This document shows, in pieces, positions 29,669 to 38,831 of a stretch of 64,000 bases of DNA (position 1 is its first letter; every line of letters starts with the position of its first letter). The notes under the pieces were generated by a model. That model ran no database searches. It saw only the letters and a program-made list of their open reading frames with translations, and was not told where the DNA came from. Source of the stretch: Nostoc foliaceum FACHB-393 (GTDB taxonomy: Bacteria; Cyanobacteriota; Cyanobacteriia; Cyanobacteriales; Nostocaceae); assembly GCF_014698505.1 (NCBI RefSeq), contig NZ_JACJTD010000006.1:124001-188000 (forward strand). Reading direction: 5' to 3'. The position numbers and the translations under genes were made by a program.

Positions 29669-31549
29669 ATGGCAAATTACTGGGCGATCGCGATTGGCAT
29701 CAATCAATATCAGTTATTTCAACCTTTAAGTTGTGCCCAAGCAGATGCTGAGGCACTGGAGGATTTTTTGGTGACAGAGGCAGGTTTTCTCCCCAAACAC
29801 TGTCTAGTCATGACAGATACCTCGCCACCGATTGGGGATAGATCAACTTATCCGACTAAAGAGAATATTTTGCTGCTGCTTGAGGATTTGGCAGCGACAA
29901 GTTGGCAACCAGAAGATTATCTGTGGTTATTTTTTAGCGGTTATGGGGTCAACTACAAAGGCAAAGATTACTTAATGCCAGCGGAAGGCAACCCCGAACT
30001 AGTGCAAGAGACTGGCATAGAATTGCGATCGCTAATGCAAAGCCTACAACTTGCTGACCTAAATGTATTGCTACTACTCGATATCAACCGCGCTTTTGGC
30101 ACCCAAGCGGATGCTCCCGTTGGCGAAGAAACAATAGAATTAGCCCAAGAACTACAACTAGCTACAATTCTTTCTTGCCAACCAGAGCAATTTTCCCATG
30201 AAAGTAGCGAATTAGGTCACGGATTCTTTACAGCAGCTTTGTTAGAAGCTTTGCGTTCTGGTAATGGCAGCAACTTGGCAGATTTAGAAAGCTACCTGAG
30301 TCTGCTCATGCCAAAATTATGCCACCATCACTGGCGTCCTGTTCAAAACCCTGCCACTATCATCCCATCAAGATCGCAGATAATCTTGCCACAATTGGCA
30401 ATGGAAAGTGACTTTCAATCAGAACCGGTGATTTATCCCGAAGAATCTTTTGCTATTGCCCGTGCCGCTCCTACCCTCGACGATTACCCTAGAACCTCAG
30501 CAGAACGGGGTAGATGGGGAGAAGCTACTGTGAACTCCTCCCAACAGGTGAAGGCTTACAAGATCGAGAAGCCTAAAGGTCAACCAGTCCGGGAGTCAGC
30601 TACTAGCTTAGTTTCCCAGCCAATGGCGGAAACTTCTTTAGGAGTGAATCCGAGGGGAAGATTTATCCCCAATTCCTCGAAAGGTTACGTCTCTCGATTG
30701 CCATCAAATCAACCAAGCATCCCTTTTTGGAAACAGTTTATCTTATGGGGCGGAGGCAGCTTGCTGGTAGCAGGTTTAATTGCTGTAGTTTTTCTCCGTA
30801 ATCAAGAAACTTTTAGAATTAAGCAAATATCAAGCACATTACCCAATGCTACTGCTAGCGATCGCCAGGTTATCGAGAATTTACCAAGCGATCTTACTCC
30901 ACCAGTTAGACTTAAAAACCAATCTAGTGCCCAAATCACTTCTAGTTCCGAGTCGAAAAAGCGGAATCAAGCAGTATTAGACTTGGCGAAAATGTCGCTC
31001 AGACAAACCCAGGCTAGCGATTTGAGCATGGCGATCGCTACAGCCCGGAAAATTAAACCCGGTGAACCACTCTACGATCAAGCTCAAGAGAATATTAAGA
31101 TTTGGAGCCAGATGATTTTAGATTTAGCAGAGGGACGTGCTAAACAAAGACAGTATGCTAGCGCTATTGCTGCTGCTCGATTAATCACCAAAGATGAAGC
31201 TCCTTATGCAAAAGCACAAGCAGCAATTAACCTGTGGCGGTTAGAGGGCAAACAGTATGTAAGTAACAAAACTCTTTTAGATGCAGCTAATGCCTTAATT
31301 AAGCCTGGACAGGCATCTACCTACAATCGTGCGATCGAAGTTGCCAAGAAAGTACCAGCAGGTCAACCGGGCTTTGATACTGCCCAAAAATCGATCAATA
31401 AGTGGAGTGAGAAAATTTTAGACTTGGCCAAGCGTCGCGCCACCGAAGGAGAACGTAATGCCGCAATTGCGACCGCTGCTTTAGTGCCAGAGGAGACAGC
31501 CGCTTACGAAGATGCTCAGGATGCTATCCAAAAATGGCAAAAAAAATAG
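29669..31549 (+). CDS. Pseudo-orthocaspase (caspase fold with Tyr/Asn in place of His/Cys)
   Basis: 626 residues. Residues 1-230 form a caspase/metacaspase p20-like domain: YWAIAIGINQYQLFQPLSCA, then LFFSGYGVNYKGKDYLMP and LLLLDINRAFG. The catalytic His is replaced by Tyr92 and the Cys by Asn140, so it cannot be a cysteine protease. A Pro/Ser-rich linker, one membrane segment (about 352-374, LLVAGLIAVVFL) and helical repeats at 430-620 follow (IATARKIKPGEPLYDQAQ, IAAARLITKDEAPYAKAQ, VAKKVPAGQPGFDTAQK). YN-substituted pseudo-orthocaspases are known in cyanobacteria. The repeats resemble TPR-like hairpins. Confidence 0.82.
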   Translation: MANYWAIAIGINQYQLFQPLSCAQADAEALEDFLVTEAGFLPKHCLVMTDTSPPIGDRSTYPTKENILLLLEDLAATSWQPEDYLWLFFSGYGVNYKGKDYLMPAEGNPELVQETGIELRSLMQSLQLADLNVLLLLDINRAFGTQADAPVGEETIELAQELQLATILSCQPEQFSHESSELGHGFFTAALLEALRSGNGSNLADLESYLSLLMPKLCHHHWRPVQNPATIIPSRSQIILPQLAMESDFQSEPVIYPEESFAIARAAPTLDDYPRTSAERGRWGEATVNSSQQVKAYKIEKPKGQPVRESATSLVSQPMAETSLGVNPRGRFIPNSSKGYVSRLPSNQPSIPFWKQFILWGGGSLLVAGLIAVVFLRNQETFRIKQISSTLPNATASDRQVIENLPSDLTPPVRLKNQSSAQITSSSESKKRNQAVLDLAKMSLRQTQASDLSMAIATARKIKPGEPLYDQAQENIKIWSQMILDLAEGRAKQRQYASAIAAARLITKDEAPYAKAQAAINLWRLEGKQYVSNKTLLDAANALIKPGQASTYNRAIEVAKKVPAGQPGFDTAQKSINKWSEKILDLAKRRATEGERNAAIATAALVPEETAAYEDAQDAIQKWQKK

Positions 31550-31551
31550 TT

Positions 31552-31615
31552 AGCAGTTAGGAGTTAAGAGTTTTAATTCCTTACTCATCACTCCTAACTC
31601 GTAACTTTTGTCTCA
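31552..31615. repeat. Inverted STRR at a convergent junction
   Basis: GTTAGGAGTTAAGAGTT faces ACTCCTAACTCGTAAC between the converging pseudo-orthocaspase and nitrogenase-family genes. Confidence 0.6.
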
Positions 31616-31619
31616 GTAC

Positions 31620-31997
31620 TTAGCAGTACTGCGAGACATCTTCGCCACATTCGTCGGCTAGATAGCACAGTGCTCGAAAACGTAAACCAACCACTTCCTC
31701 ATATAAGGGGTTGAGCTTGCACATGGGCGGAATGTGAAACAAGGTTTTCCCAAATAATTTGAGATCGCGCTCAAAGGGACACTGAGATGGAATCAGTTTG
31801 CACAAGCGATGAGCTAGTTGGCGATCGCGGACTTGAATGCTTTCTACCCGTTGCCGTAGGGGTTGGAGAATATCCCAGTAAGGCTTGGAAGCAGAACGGT
31901 TTAGCTGGGTTACTTTATGGTCACTAGTCTCTGCTTGATTGATTGATACCCAGCTTGCCAGAAAAATCTTTTTTGTGGTATTGTCGAATACCTTCAT
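31620..31997 (-). CDS. Mo-dependent nitrogenase C-terminal-domain family protein
   Basis: 125 residues. The core ILQPLRQRVESIQVRDRQLA, then LIPSQCPFERDLKLFGKTLF, IPPMCKLNPLYEEVVGLRFR and ALCYLADECGEDVSQYC matches the small family named after the Mo-dependent nitrogenase C-terminal domain. It has conserved Cys residues but no known cofactor. The family is found in cyanobacteria including non-fixers, so it does not prove nitrogen fixation. No nif genes are nearby. Confidence 0.78.
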   Translation of the reverse strand: MKVFDNTTKKIFLASWVSINQAETSDHKVTQLNRSASKPYWDILQPLRQRVESIQVRDRQLAHRLCKLIPSQCPFERDLKLFGKTLFHIPPMCKLNPLYEEVVGLRFRALCYLADECGEDVSQYC

Positions 31998-32524
31998 GGT
32001 TAATCCTCTGTGTTATTGAGGCTATTCACCTTTTTGATGAATATATACAACGTGGCAACGAACTTTCCCGGAAAAATCGCGTTCTGACTGCGATATAATG
32101 TAATACCTGATTAGCCACTTAAGTCAGAACCTAATTTATTACTACGTCAAGTTAATCGCAATTTTTTGGGGATCGGTAGTGTAATATTACGATCTTGTTC
32201 ATAACTTGACACAGTTTAAATTTTAATAAAGACATCCATCATTGGATAGGTTTTAGTGTAACATTTACAATCCTTAATATAAGGTCTTTCTAAAAGTATT
32301 TTTGCTAAGTATAAATATCAGTAATAGCCTAGTAGGCGTCTTTCCTCTCCGCATTCCCACTTCCCCACGTCAGAGCGTCCTGTTAATTGCTGGCTCAATG
32401 TCGTACAAATAGAGATAAGTCTATAGACGCGGCAGCGGCTTAAAGCCAGGTGGGTTGGCTTCCTCAGTAGATACAGAGGGGCTAATCATGAAACATCGGT
32501 CGTCGCAAAGTCTCGGTAAAGAAA
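31998..32524. other. Long spacer with a structured segment before the permease
   Basis: The right end (32420-32520) is GC-richer than the rest and can form adjacent hairpins: AAGCC (32443-32447) with GGCTT (32457-32461), and CCTC (32462-32465) with GAGG (32476-32479). An AGAC/GTCT pair could close the set. A short ATG frame at 32488 runs 21 codons. It may be an RNA leader regulating the permease; I recognise no known riboswitch. The left part is the promoter of the nitrogenase-family gene. Confidence 0.35.
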
Positions 32525-33721
32525 GTGATTTTTCTCCAATTTGCAATCTATAGCGTCTTAGGGCTAACTTATCTGGGGCTAGCATTGGGCTACATCCCTG
32601 GTTTACGCATGAACCGCGCCACTATTGCTTTGGTCGGTTCTGCCTTTTTAATTGCTTTAGGTGTTCTGAATTTACAAGAGGCATGGCAGGCTATTGATGC
32701 CAATACCATCGTATTTCTCTTGAGCATGATGGTAGTTAACGCTAACCTATCCTATGCAGGGTTTTTTAAAAGATCAATCTCGGTGATATTGAGTATCACT
32801 CGCAGTCCTCTAGGGTTGTTAATTGCTTTAACTTTTGGCAGTGGTATTCTCTCCGCCTTTTTTCTCAACGACACTCTGGCGTTGATTTTTACACCCTTAA
32901 CCTTGAGCCTGACTCTAGCTTTGGGTTTAAATCCGATTCCTTATTTACTAGCGATCGCAGGTGCAACTAATATCGGATCGGTAGCAACTTTGAGCGGTAA
33001 TCCTCAAAATATCCTGATTGGCTCCTTTTCAGGCATCTCCTATCTAGAATTTCTGCGTGTATTGGCCCCAGTTGCCCTAGCAGGCTTGGTAATTCAGGTG
33101 ATATTACTGTGGCTACTTTACCCAAATGTGCGCTCACTTAAACCTTGCCAACTATTACCTGTTGGCAACCAACGAATTTTTAAACCCTTATTTAATAAAA
33201 CATTAGTCATCACAACTGGGCTGCTAATTGCATTTACTATCGGCTTACCCTTAGCGCAGTCTGCTTTAGTTGCTGCTAGTTTATTGCTAATCACTCGGCG
33301 GGTTAAACCCCAGCGCATTTTGCAAAAGGTGGATTGGAACCTGCTGGTAATGTTTTCTGGATTATTTATCCTGACGCGAGTCACGCAAAAGCTGAATTTG
33401 CTTCAGCCATTTACCCATGCAATCAACTCTACTGCGAGTTTTTTGGGTGTAACTGTTGTCTTATCTAACTTAATTTCTAATGTGCCTGCTGTACTTCTGC
33501 TGCATCCCCTGGTTCCTCCAGGTGACACTAAGTATTGGCTTTTGTTGGCAGCCGGATCAACTTTGGCTGGTAATTTGACTTTGTTTGGTTCAGTTGCCAA
33601 CTTGATAGTTGTGGAAGCTGCTACTGATTTAGGTTACAAGCTAACTTTTTGGGAACATCTAAGGTTTGGAGCGCCTTTAACAGTGTGTACTTTATTTCTA
33701 GTATACTTCTGGGTTCATTGA
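32525..33721 (+). CDS. SLC13/ArsB-CitM-type anion permease
   Basis: 398 residues with about 10-11 membrane segments. The ion-transporter signatures ANTIVFLLSMMVVNANLSYA, FFLNDTLALIFTPLTLSLTL and GATNIGSVATLSGNPQNILI are present, and the second-half repeat has VVLSNLISNVPAVLLLHPL and AGNLTLFGSVANLIVVEAA. This inverted-repeat pattern marks the ion-transporter superfamily (arsenite, citrate, sulfate or dicarboxylate). The substrate cannot be told. The start is GTG at 32525. Confidence 0.82.
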   Translation: MIFLQFAIYSVLGLTYLGLALGYIPGLRMNRATIALVGSAFLIALGVLNLQEAWQAIDANTIVFLLSMMVVNANLSYAGFFKRSISVILSITRSPLGLLIALTFGSGILSAFFLNDTLALIFTPLTLSLTLALGLNPIPYLLAIAGATNIGSVATLSGNPQNILIGSFSGISYLEFLRVLAPVALAGLVIQVILLWLLYPNVRSLKPCQLLPVGNQRIFKPLFNKTLVITTGLLIAFTIGLPLAQSALVAASLLLITRRVKPQRILQKVDWNLLVMFSGLFILTRVTQKLNLLQPFTHAINSTASFLGVTVVLSNLISNVPAVLLLHPLVPPGDTKYWLLLAAGSTLAGNLTLFGSVANLIVVEAATDLGYKLTFWEHLRFGAPLTVCTLFLVYFWVH

Positions 33722-33749
33722 GGGCGCTAAAGCAAATGATTTTTCTCTC

Positions 33750-33813
33750 AATCTCATGCCAAAACGCAAAGACATTAGAAAAACTCTACGTCTTTGCGCC
33801 TCTGCATGAGATT
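33750..33813. terminator. Long two-part bidirectional terminator
   Basis: AATCTCATGC and CGCAAAGAC on the left pair with GTCTTTGCG and GCATGAGATT on the right, making one hairpin of 19 perfect pairs with a small internal loop, between converging permease and rnj genes. A T-run follows on the + strand. Its inner part resembles the dispersed GCGCCTCTGC repeat. Confidence 0.8.
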
Positions 33814-33826
33814 TTATCTTAAATCT

Positions 33827-35599
33827 CTATGATGCTACCTGAGCAGCAGTCCGAGTCCGCCGTCTTCTGCCATCGGCAACTTTCACGGGTGGCTCATCAG
33901 GAATTTGCATCAACAAAGTTACAGATGGCTGACATTGCAATTCCCGCCGGATGGAACGTTGCAATTCTCGTTCTAAAGTACCTTGCAATCCACCCCAGTC
34001 TATATCTGCTGCTTCCCCTTCCGCAGGAGCAAATTCTGTCCAGCGCACAGTAAGGATTTCTTCAATCCGTTGTTTTACCCAGGTTTGTACCAGCGATCGC
34101 TCTACACTGGTAACTACACCCCGTAGGTGAATTTCTGGTTTTGCCAACAGTTTACCATTCCAATCAATGGCAGCTGCGATCGTAATAATGCCTTCTGAAG
34201 CCATGCGTTGCCGTTCTTGTAAAACTTTGGCACTTACCATGCCCGAACTCGTAGTATCCACCAATTCGATACCAGATGGCACTTTACCAGCAACGCGAAT
34301 AGCATCTTCAGTCAGTTCGACAATATCACCATTCTGAATGATGATCATGTTTTCTGCGGGAATGCCCATACTCTGAGCCGTTTCTGCGTGCTTCACTAGC
34401 ATCCGATGTTCGCCGTGAAATGGCACAAAGAATTTGGGTCGAGTTAAGGCAATCATCAGCTTTTGCTCTTCCTGACAGCCGTGACCGGAGACGTGAATCC
34501 CTTTATCCCGACCATAGACCACTTTTGCACCTTGAATCATCAATTTATCAATGGTGTTGACTACTGCGATCGTATTTCCGGGAATTGGGTTAGCAGAGAA
34601 TACTACTGTATCTCCTTGACGGATTTTGATGTGAGGATGTTCTTTGTTGGCAATGCGGGTCATTGCTGCCATCGTTTCACCCTGAGAACCTGTAGTTAAA
34701 ATCAGTACTCTTTCATCAGGTAGATTGCGGACTGCGTGCAATGGTTGCAGCAGATTATCTTCACACTTGATGTAACCTAGATTGCGGGCATGAGCAATCA
34801 AGTTCAGCATCGAACGCCCCACAATCGTCACTACACGGTTTTGCTTCTTGGCGATATCCAAAATCATGTTGATGCGATGGACGCTAGAAGCAAAGGTAGT
34901 GACAAATAATCGCCCAGTGGCTTGACTAAATACTCTTTCAAGATTCGGATAAACGGATCGTTCTGAAGGTGTAAATCCTGGTACCTCAGCATTAGTGGAA
35001 TCACTTAGCAGACAAAGAACGCCTTTTTCACCATGTTCTGCTAACCGTTGCAAGTCAAACTTTTCACCATCCACTGGGGTGTGGTCAATTTTAAAATCCC
35101 CTGTGTGAATGACTACACCAAGGGGAGTATGAATGGCAACAGTGAAACTATCAGCAATGGAGTGGGTGTTGCGGATATATTCAACTAAAAAGTTTTTGCC
35201 AATCCGCACCACATCACGTGGTAGAACTGTTCTGATTTCTGTGCGATCGCGGACTCCTGCTTCTTCTAATTTACCCTCTAGCATTGCCATTGCTAGTCTG
35301 GGCCCATAAATCACTGGGATATCAAATTGCTTGAGATGAAAAGCAATTCCGCCGATATGGTCTTCATGACCGTGAGTAACGATCATCCCTTTAATTTTAT
35401 GGCGATTTTCCCGCAGATAGGTCGTATCTGGCAGAACAATATTTACTCCATGCATCGCCTCTGTGGGAAAAGCCAATCCTGCATCTAGCAGGATAATTTC
35501 ATCGTCATACTCAAAAAGACAAGTATTTTTCCCAATTTCGTGCAAACCGCCCAAAGGAATAATTTTCAAGGCGGAATTATTAGCTTCGTTTTTAGCCAT
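33827..35599 (-). CDS. rnj: Ribonuclease J
   Basis: 590 residues. The metallo-beta-lactamase motif THGHEDHIGG, then HTGDFKIDHTPVDG and SDSTNAEVPG, with the beta-CASP motif and HVSGHGCQEEQKLMIALTRP, identify RNase J. FVPFHGEHRMLVKHAETAQ completes the site. It is a 5'-3' exo- and endoribonuclease for mRNA turnover. The C-terminal 100 residues are more variable. It is last in asd-dapA-rnj; the 278-bp upstream gap may have its own promoter. Confidence 0.93.
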   Translation of the reverse strand: MAKNEANNSALKIIPLGGLHEIGKNTCLFEYDDEIILLDAGLAFPTEAMHGVNIVLPDTTYLRENRHKIKGMIVTHGHEDHIGGIAFHLKQFDIPVIYGPRLAMAMLEGKLEEAGVRDRTEIRTVLPRDVVRIGKNFLVEYIRNTHSIADSFTVAIHTPLGVVIHTGDFKIDHTPVDGEKFDLQRLAEHGEKGVLCLLSDSTNAEVPGFTPSERSVYPNLERVFSQATGRLFVTTFASSVHRINMILDIAKKQNRVVTIVGRSMLNLIAHARNLGYIKCEDNLLQPLHAVRNLPDERVLILTTGSQGETMAAMTRIANKEHPHIKIRQGDTVVFSANPIPGNTIAVVNTIDKLMIQGAKVVYGRDKGIHVSGHGCQEEQKLMIALTRPKFFVPFHGEHRMLVKHAETAQSMGIPAENMIIIQNGDIVELTEDAIRVAGKVPSGIELVDTTSSGMVSAKVLQERQRMASEGIITIAAAIDWNGKLLAKPEIHLRGVVTSVERSLVQTWVKQRIEEILTVRWTEFAPAEGEAADIDWGGLQGTLERELQRSIRRELQCQPSVTLLMQIPDEPPVKVADGRRRRTRTAAQVAS

Positions 35600-35877
35600 T
35601 TTCTCCTTAGATCGTTACTTGTGGTTAATTAAGTTGATAGTTGACGAACTTGTATTTAAGACAACATCATTTGTCTCTTAATTCAGTCCCAAAGCAATCA
35701 ATTTTTAATTGAAGATTTCAATTTTTATTCAATAAAATCGACTGTACACTGAAGAATTTATAGTATGTCTATCAGTCCTAGCACAGATTTTTAAATTGCA
35801 ACTTATGAACAATTATTACCATTGTTTATATGTATCTTTAGAAAGCAGTAGCTTACCAAAGCTTAACCAGATGGTGG

Positions 35878-36762
35878 CTAGATTAAACTAAGTTCTTTCA
35901 GAACCGCTTCTAACTTTTGACTTACTTCTAAATCAGCTTCACATAGCGGTGGACGAGTTGAACCAACCTCCCAACCTTGAAGCTTCAGTGCTTTTTTCAC
36001 TGGAATGGGATTTGAAGTGAGAAATAAAGCTTTAAACAACGGGAAGAGTTGTAGATGAATCTCACTGGCTACTTCAATTTTTCCCGCACTAAAAGCTTGG
36101 ATCATTTGCTGTAGTTGGTTTCCTACCAAATGAGAAGCCACACTTACAACACCCTTTGCCCCGATCGCTAACAAGGGCAAAGTCATGTAATCATCACCAG
36201 AGTAGATGTCGAATTCTTTTGGTGTCAAGCGACGAATTTCGCTTGCCTGATCTATACTACCAGTGGATTCTTTAATCCCGACAATATTGCTAACCTCAGC
36301 TAACCGGGCAACTGTTTCTGGCTGAAGGTTTTGTCCGGTACGACCAGGGACATTGTATAACAACAAAGGTAAGTCGGGACAGGCTTGTGCTATGGCCTGA
36401 AAGTGCGCTTCCAATCCCGCTTGTGGCGGTTTGTTGTAATAAGGAACAACTTGTAAGGAACCATGTACTCCTATTTTAGACGCTTTTTGGGTAGCTGCGA
36501 TCGCTTCTTTGGTCGAATTTGAACCACAACCTGCAATCACCTTGGCTTTGCCTGCCACGGACTGCAATACCTCGACAAACAATTGGTATTCTTCATCCCA
36601 ACTCAAAGTAGGGGATTCTCCTGTTGTGCCGCATACCACCAGTGTATCTGTACCGTTGTTAGCTAGATGCGCTGCCAGTTCTGCTGCTACATCATAATTG
36701 ACACTACCATCTGCTTTAAACGGCGTAATCATAGCGGTTAAAACATTGCCAAAATCTCCCAC
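35878..36762 (-). CDS. dapA: 4-hydroxy-tetrahydrodipicolinate synthase
   Basis: 294 residues. It has [57 protein letters not shown], and the Schiff-base Lys in [16 protein letters not shown]. It condenses aspartate semialdehyde with pyruvate in lysine and diaminopimelate synthesis. It follows asd, which makes its substrate. Confidence 0.96.
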   Translation of the reverse strand: MGDFGNVLTAMITPFKADGSVNYDVAAELAAHLANNGTDTLVVCGTTGESPTLSWDEEYQLFVEVLQSVAGKAKVIAGCGSNSTKEAIAATQKASKIGVHGSLQVVPYYNKPPQAGLEAHFQAIAQACPDLPLLLYNVPGRTGQNLQPETVARLAEVSNIVGIKESTGSIDQASEIRRLTPKEFDIYSGDDYMTLPLLAIGAKGVVSVASHLVGNQLQQMIQAFSAGKIEVASEIHLQLFPLFKALFLTSNPIPVKKALKLQGWEVGSTRPPLCEADLEVSQKLEAVLKELSLI

Positions 36763-36895
36763 CCTGTTTTCACTCCTGATTACCCATGTTTTTGTATCTT
36801 GGTGGTTTTCTATTGTAATAACCTATCTGCAAATTGCTTTCAACAGTGATTTGCACATTTGGTCTTTTTCATTAGTTGTTTAATTTTACTAATAA

Positions 36896-37939
36896 TTAGC
36901 TTGAAACATAAGCCTTAGCAGATTGGAGCAGATTTTTCTCTACTAGCAACTCGGCGATTTGTATTGCATTCAATGCTGCACCTTTGCGGATTTGATCACC
37001 GCACAACCATAATTCCAAGCCACAGGGATGAGAAATATCTTGACGAATTCTTCCCACTAAAACTTCATCTCTACCAGTTGCTTCAATTGGCATTGGAAAA
37101 TGATTTGTTTCCCAATCTTCTACCAATTTCACTCCAGGGGAGGAATTTAAAATTTTTCTGGCTTCCTCTGCACTAAAGGGAGTCTCAAATTCTAAATTAA
37201 TGGCTTCTGAATGGGCGCGGAGTACGGGAACCCGTATACAGGTTGCAGTGATTCTGATTTGCTGCGTACCAAATATTTTTCGGGTTTCGTTGACCATTTT
37301 CATTTCTTCCTCACAATAACCCAAATCGTTTAATGGTGAGTTATGCGGGAATAAATTAAATGCCAGTGGGTAAGGCAATACCTCTGCGACTGGCGGCTGT
37401 CCTTGTAGTATAGCGCTTGTTTGGCTTTTTACTTCTGCCATTGCTCTGGCACCAGCACCACTAGCAGATTGGTAGGTTGAGGCTACGATGCGTTGTACTG
37501 GTTTAACTTTATGCAATGGCCATACTGCCAAAGTCATTAAAATTGTTGTACAGTTGGGATTTGCAATAATACCTTGGTGATTAGCTGCGGCTTGTGGATT
37601 CACCTCTGGTACTACTAAGGGTACTTCCGGGTTCATCCGAAAGGCACTGGAGTTGTCAATTACCACGGCGCCCTTTTCTACAGCAATTGCTGCCCAAGTT
37701 TTGGATGTGGAACCACCTGCACTAGCTAGTACTATATCTACATTTTCAAAGGCGCGATCGCTCACTGGCTCTACTGGTATATTTTCACCTTTAAACTGTA
37801 GTGATCGCCCAAGACTCCGCTCTGATGCCAATAACTTTAATTCAGCAATCGGGAAATTACGGCTTTCTAATAATTCCAGCAACTCTGTGCCAACTGCACC
37901 TGTTGCTCCTAAAATAGCTAAACGATAGGATTTCGACAA
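36896..37939 (-). CDS. asd: Aspartate-semialdehyde dehydrogenase
   Basis: 347 residues. It has the NADP motif AILGATGAVGTELLELLESR, LASAGGSTSK, catalytic Cys in IIANPNCTTILMTLA, YQSASGAGARAM, and the active-site His in RVPVLRAHSEAINLEF. It reduces aspartyl phosphate. It is first in asd-dapA-rnj, 133 bp before dapA, and divergent from tig. Confidence 0.96.
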   Translation of the reverse strand: MSKSYRLAILGATGAVGTELLELLESRNFPIAELKLLASERSLGRSLQFKGENIPVEPVSDRAFENVDIVLASAGGSTSKTWAAIAVEKGAVVIDNSSAFRMNPEVPLVVPEVNPQAAANHQGIIANPNCTTILMTLAVWPLHKVKPVQRIVASTYQSASGAGARAMAEVKSQTSAILQGQPPVAEVLPYPLAFNLFPHNSPLNDLGYCEEEMKMVNETRKIFGTQQIRITATCIRVPVLRAHSEAINLEFETPFSAEEARKILNSSPGVKLVEDWETNHFPMPIEATGRDEVLVGRIRQDISHPCGLELWLCGDQIRKGAALNAIQIAELLVEKNLLQSAKAYVSS

Positions 37940-38831
37940 ACTTGCTTCCTCCTTTAAGAGATTTTCCTACAATTTTTTAGAACAATTGACAATTTGCTTA
38001 TATTTAAATAGCGATCAGTGATCGCAGTCTTGAAATAAATTTTGAATAGATTTTTCTCTAATTTAGTCTATCTTTATAGATTGATTTAATAAATTTATTT
38101 GCTTGGTTATTTAATACATTCATTAATTAATGTTGCATTTTACAACAACCGCAGTCCCATTTTTTCATTTATCTAAACTAGGTTATTGTATTATACAACA
38201 AACCGTCATTTAGCAGGAAACATAGACAATATCTGCACTTAGGCGTTTTCTCTGCAAGGTAAATAAAGGTCTTGCCTGTAAAGTGGGTTGCCAGGATGAT
38301 GAATGTATTATGATGCAAATGTTATAAAATCGGCAAACCATCACATCGAGCTATGCGGCTAGGCAGCAGATTTAATCTTGTACCACAAGATAGCTAGACT
38401 CAATGCTATAACTTTGAGGTACTAACTACTGGCTGAAAACCAGGATATCACGGTGTTAGCCCACTGAAGAATTAATTCCTGAGTTTTCAGTGCTAAATTC
38501 AGACTAACTGAAGATTACAGACTGTGGGAATAAGGATTAAACTCTTGCTAATCCACAAGGATTCAGCACTTATTACAAATATTAGGCAAGAAACCCCAGA
38601 CGCTCTTAGCCCTGGAAGTGTCAATAATTGTTATGACGGTAAATTGTCAAGTCCTTGGCCATTGGCAGTAAACTGGATCTCTGTGCCAGGACACACCATC
38701 CATCCTTGGATGTCATGAAGCCTTGTGACAACCTCCCATCCTCCCTAAGAGACATCAAGCCATAAACGCGAACAATTATTGCGTCTTGTGTGTACTCGGA
38801 GATTAAAATACCAGAAAACTAGAGACGAAGC
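37940..38831. other. 892-bp divergent spacer between asd and tig
   Basis: The asd side (to about 38220) is very AT-rich. The tig side contains imperfect dyads, including CACTGAA (38462) with TTCAGTG (38486). No ORF with coding texture and no known RNA family is recognised. The length leaves room for a long tig leader or a small RNA. Confidence 0.45.

Noticed and set aside
38524..38718. 64-codon frame in the tig leader
   Set aside because: No ribosome-binding site and no protein-like composition.
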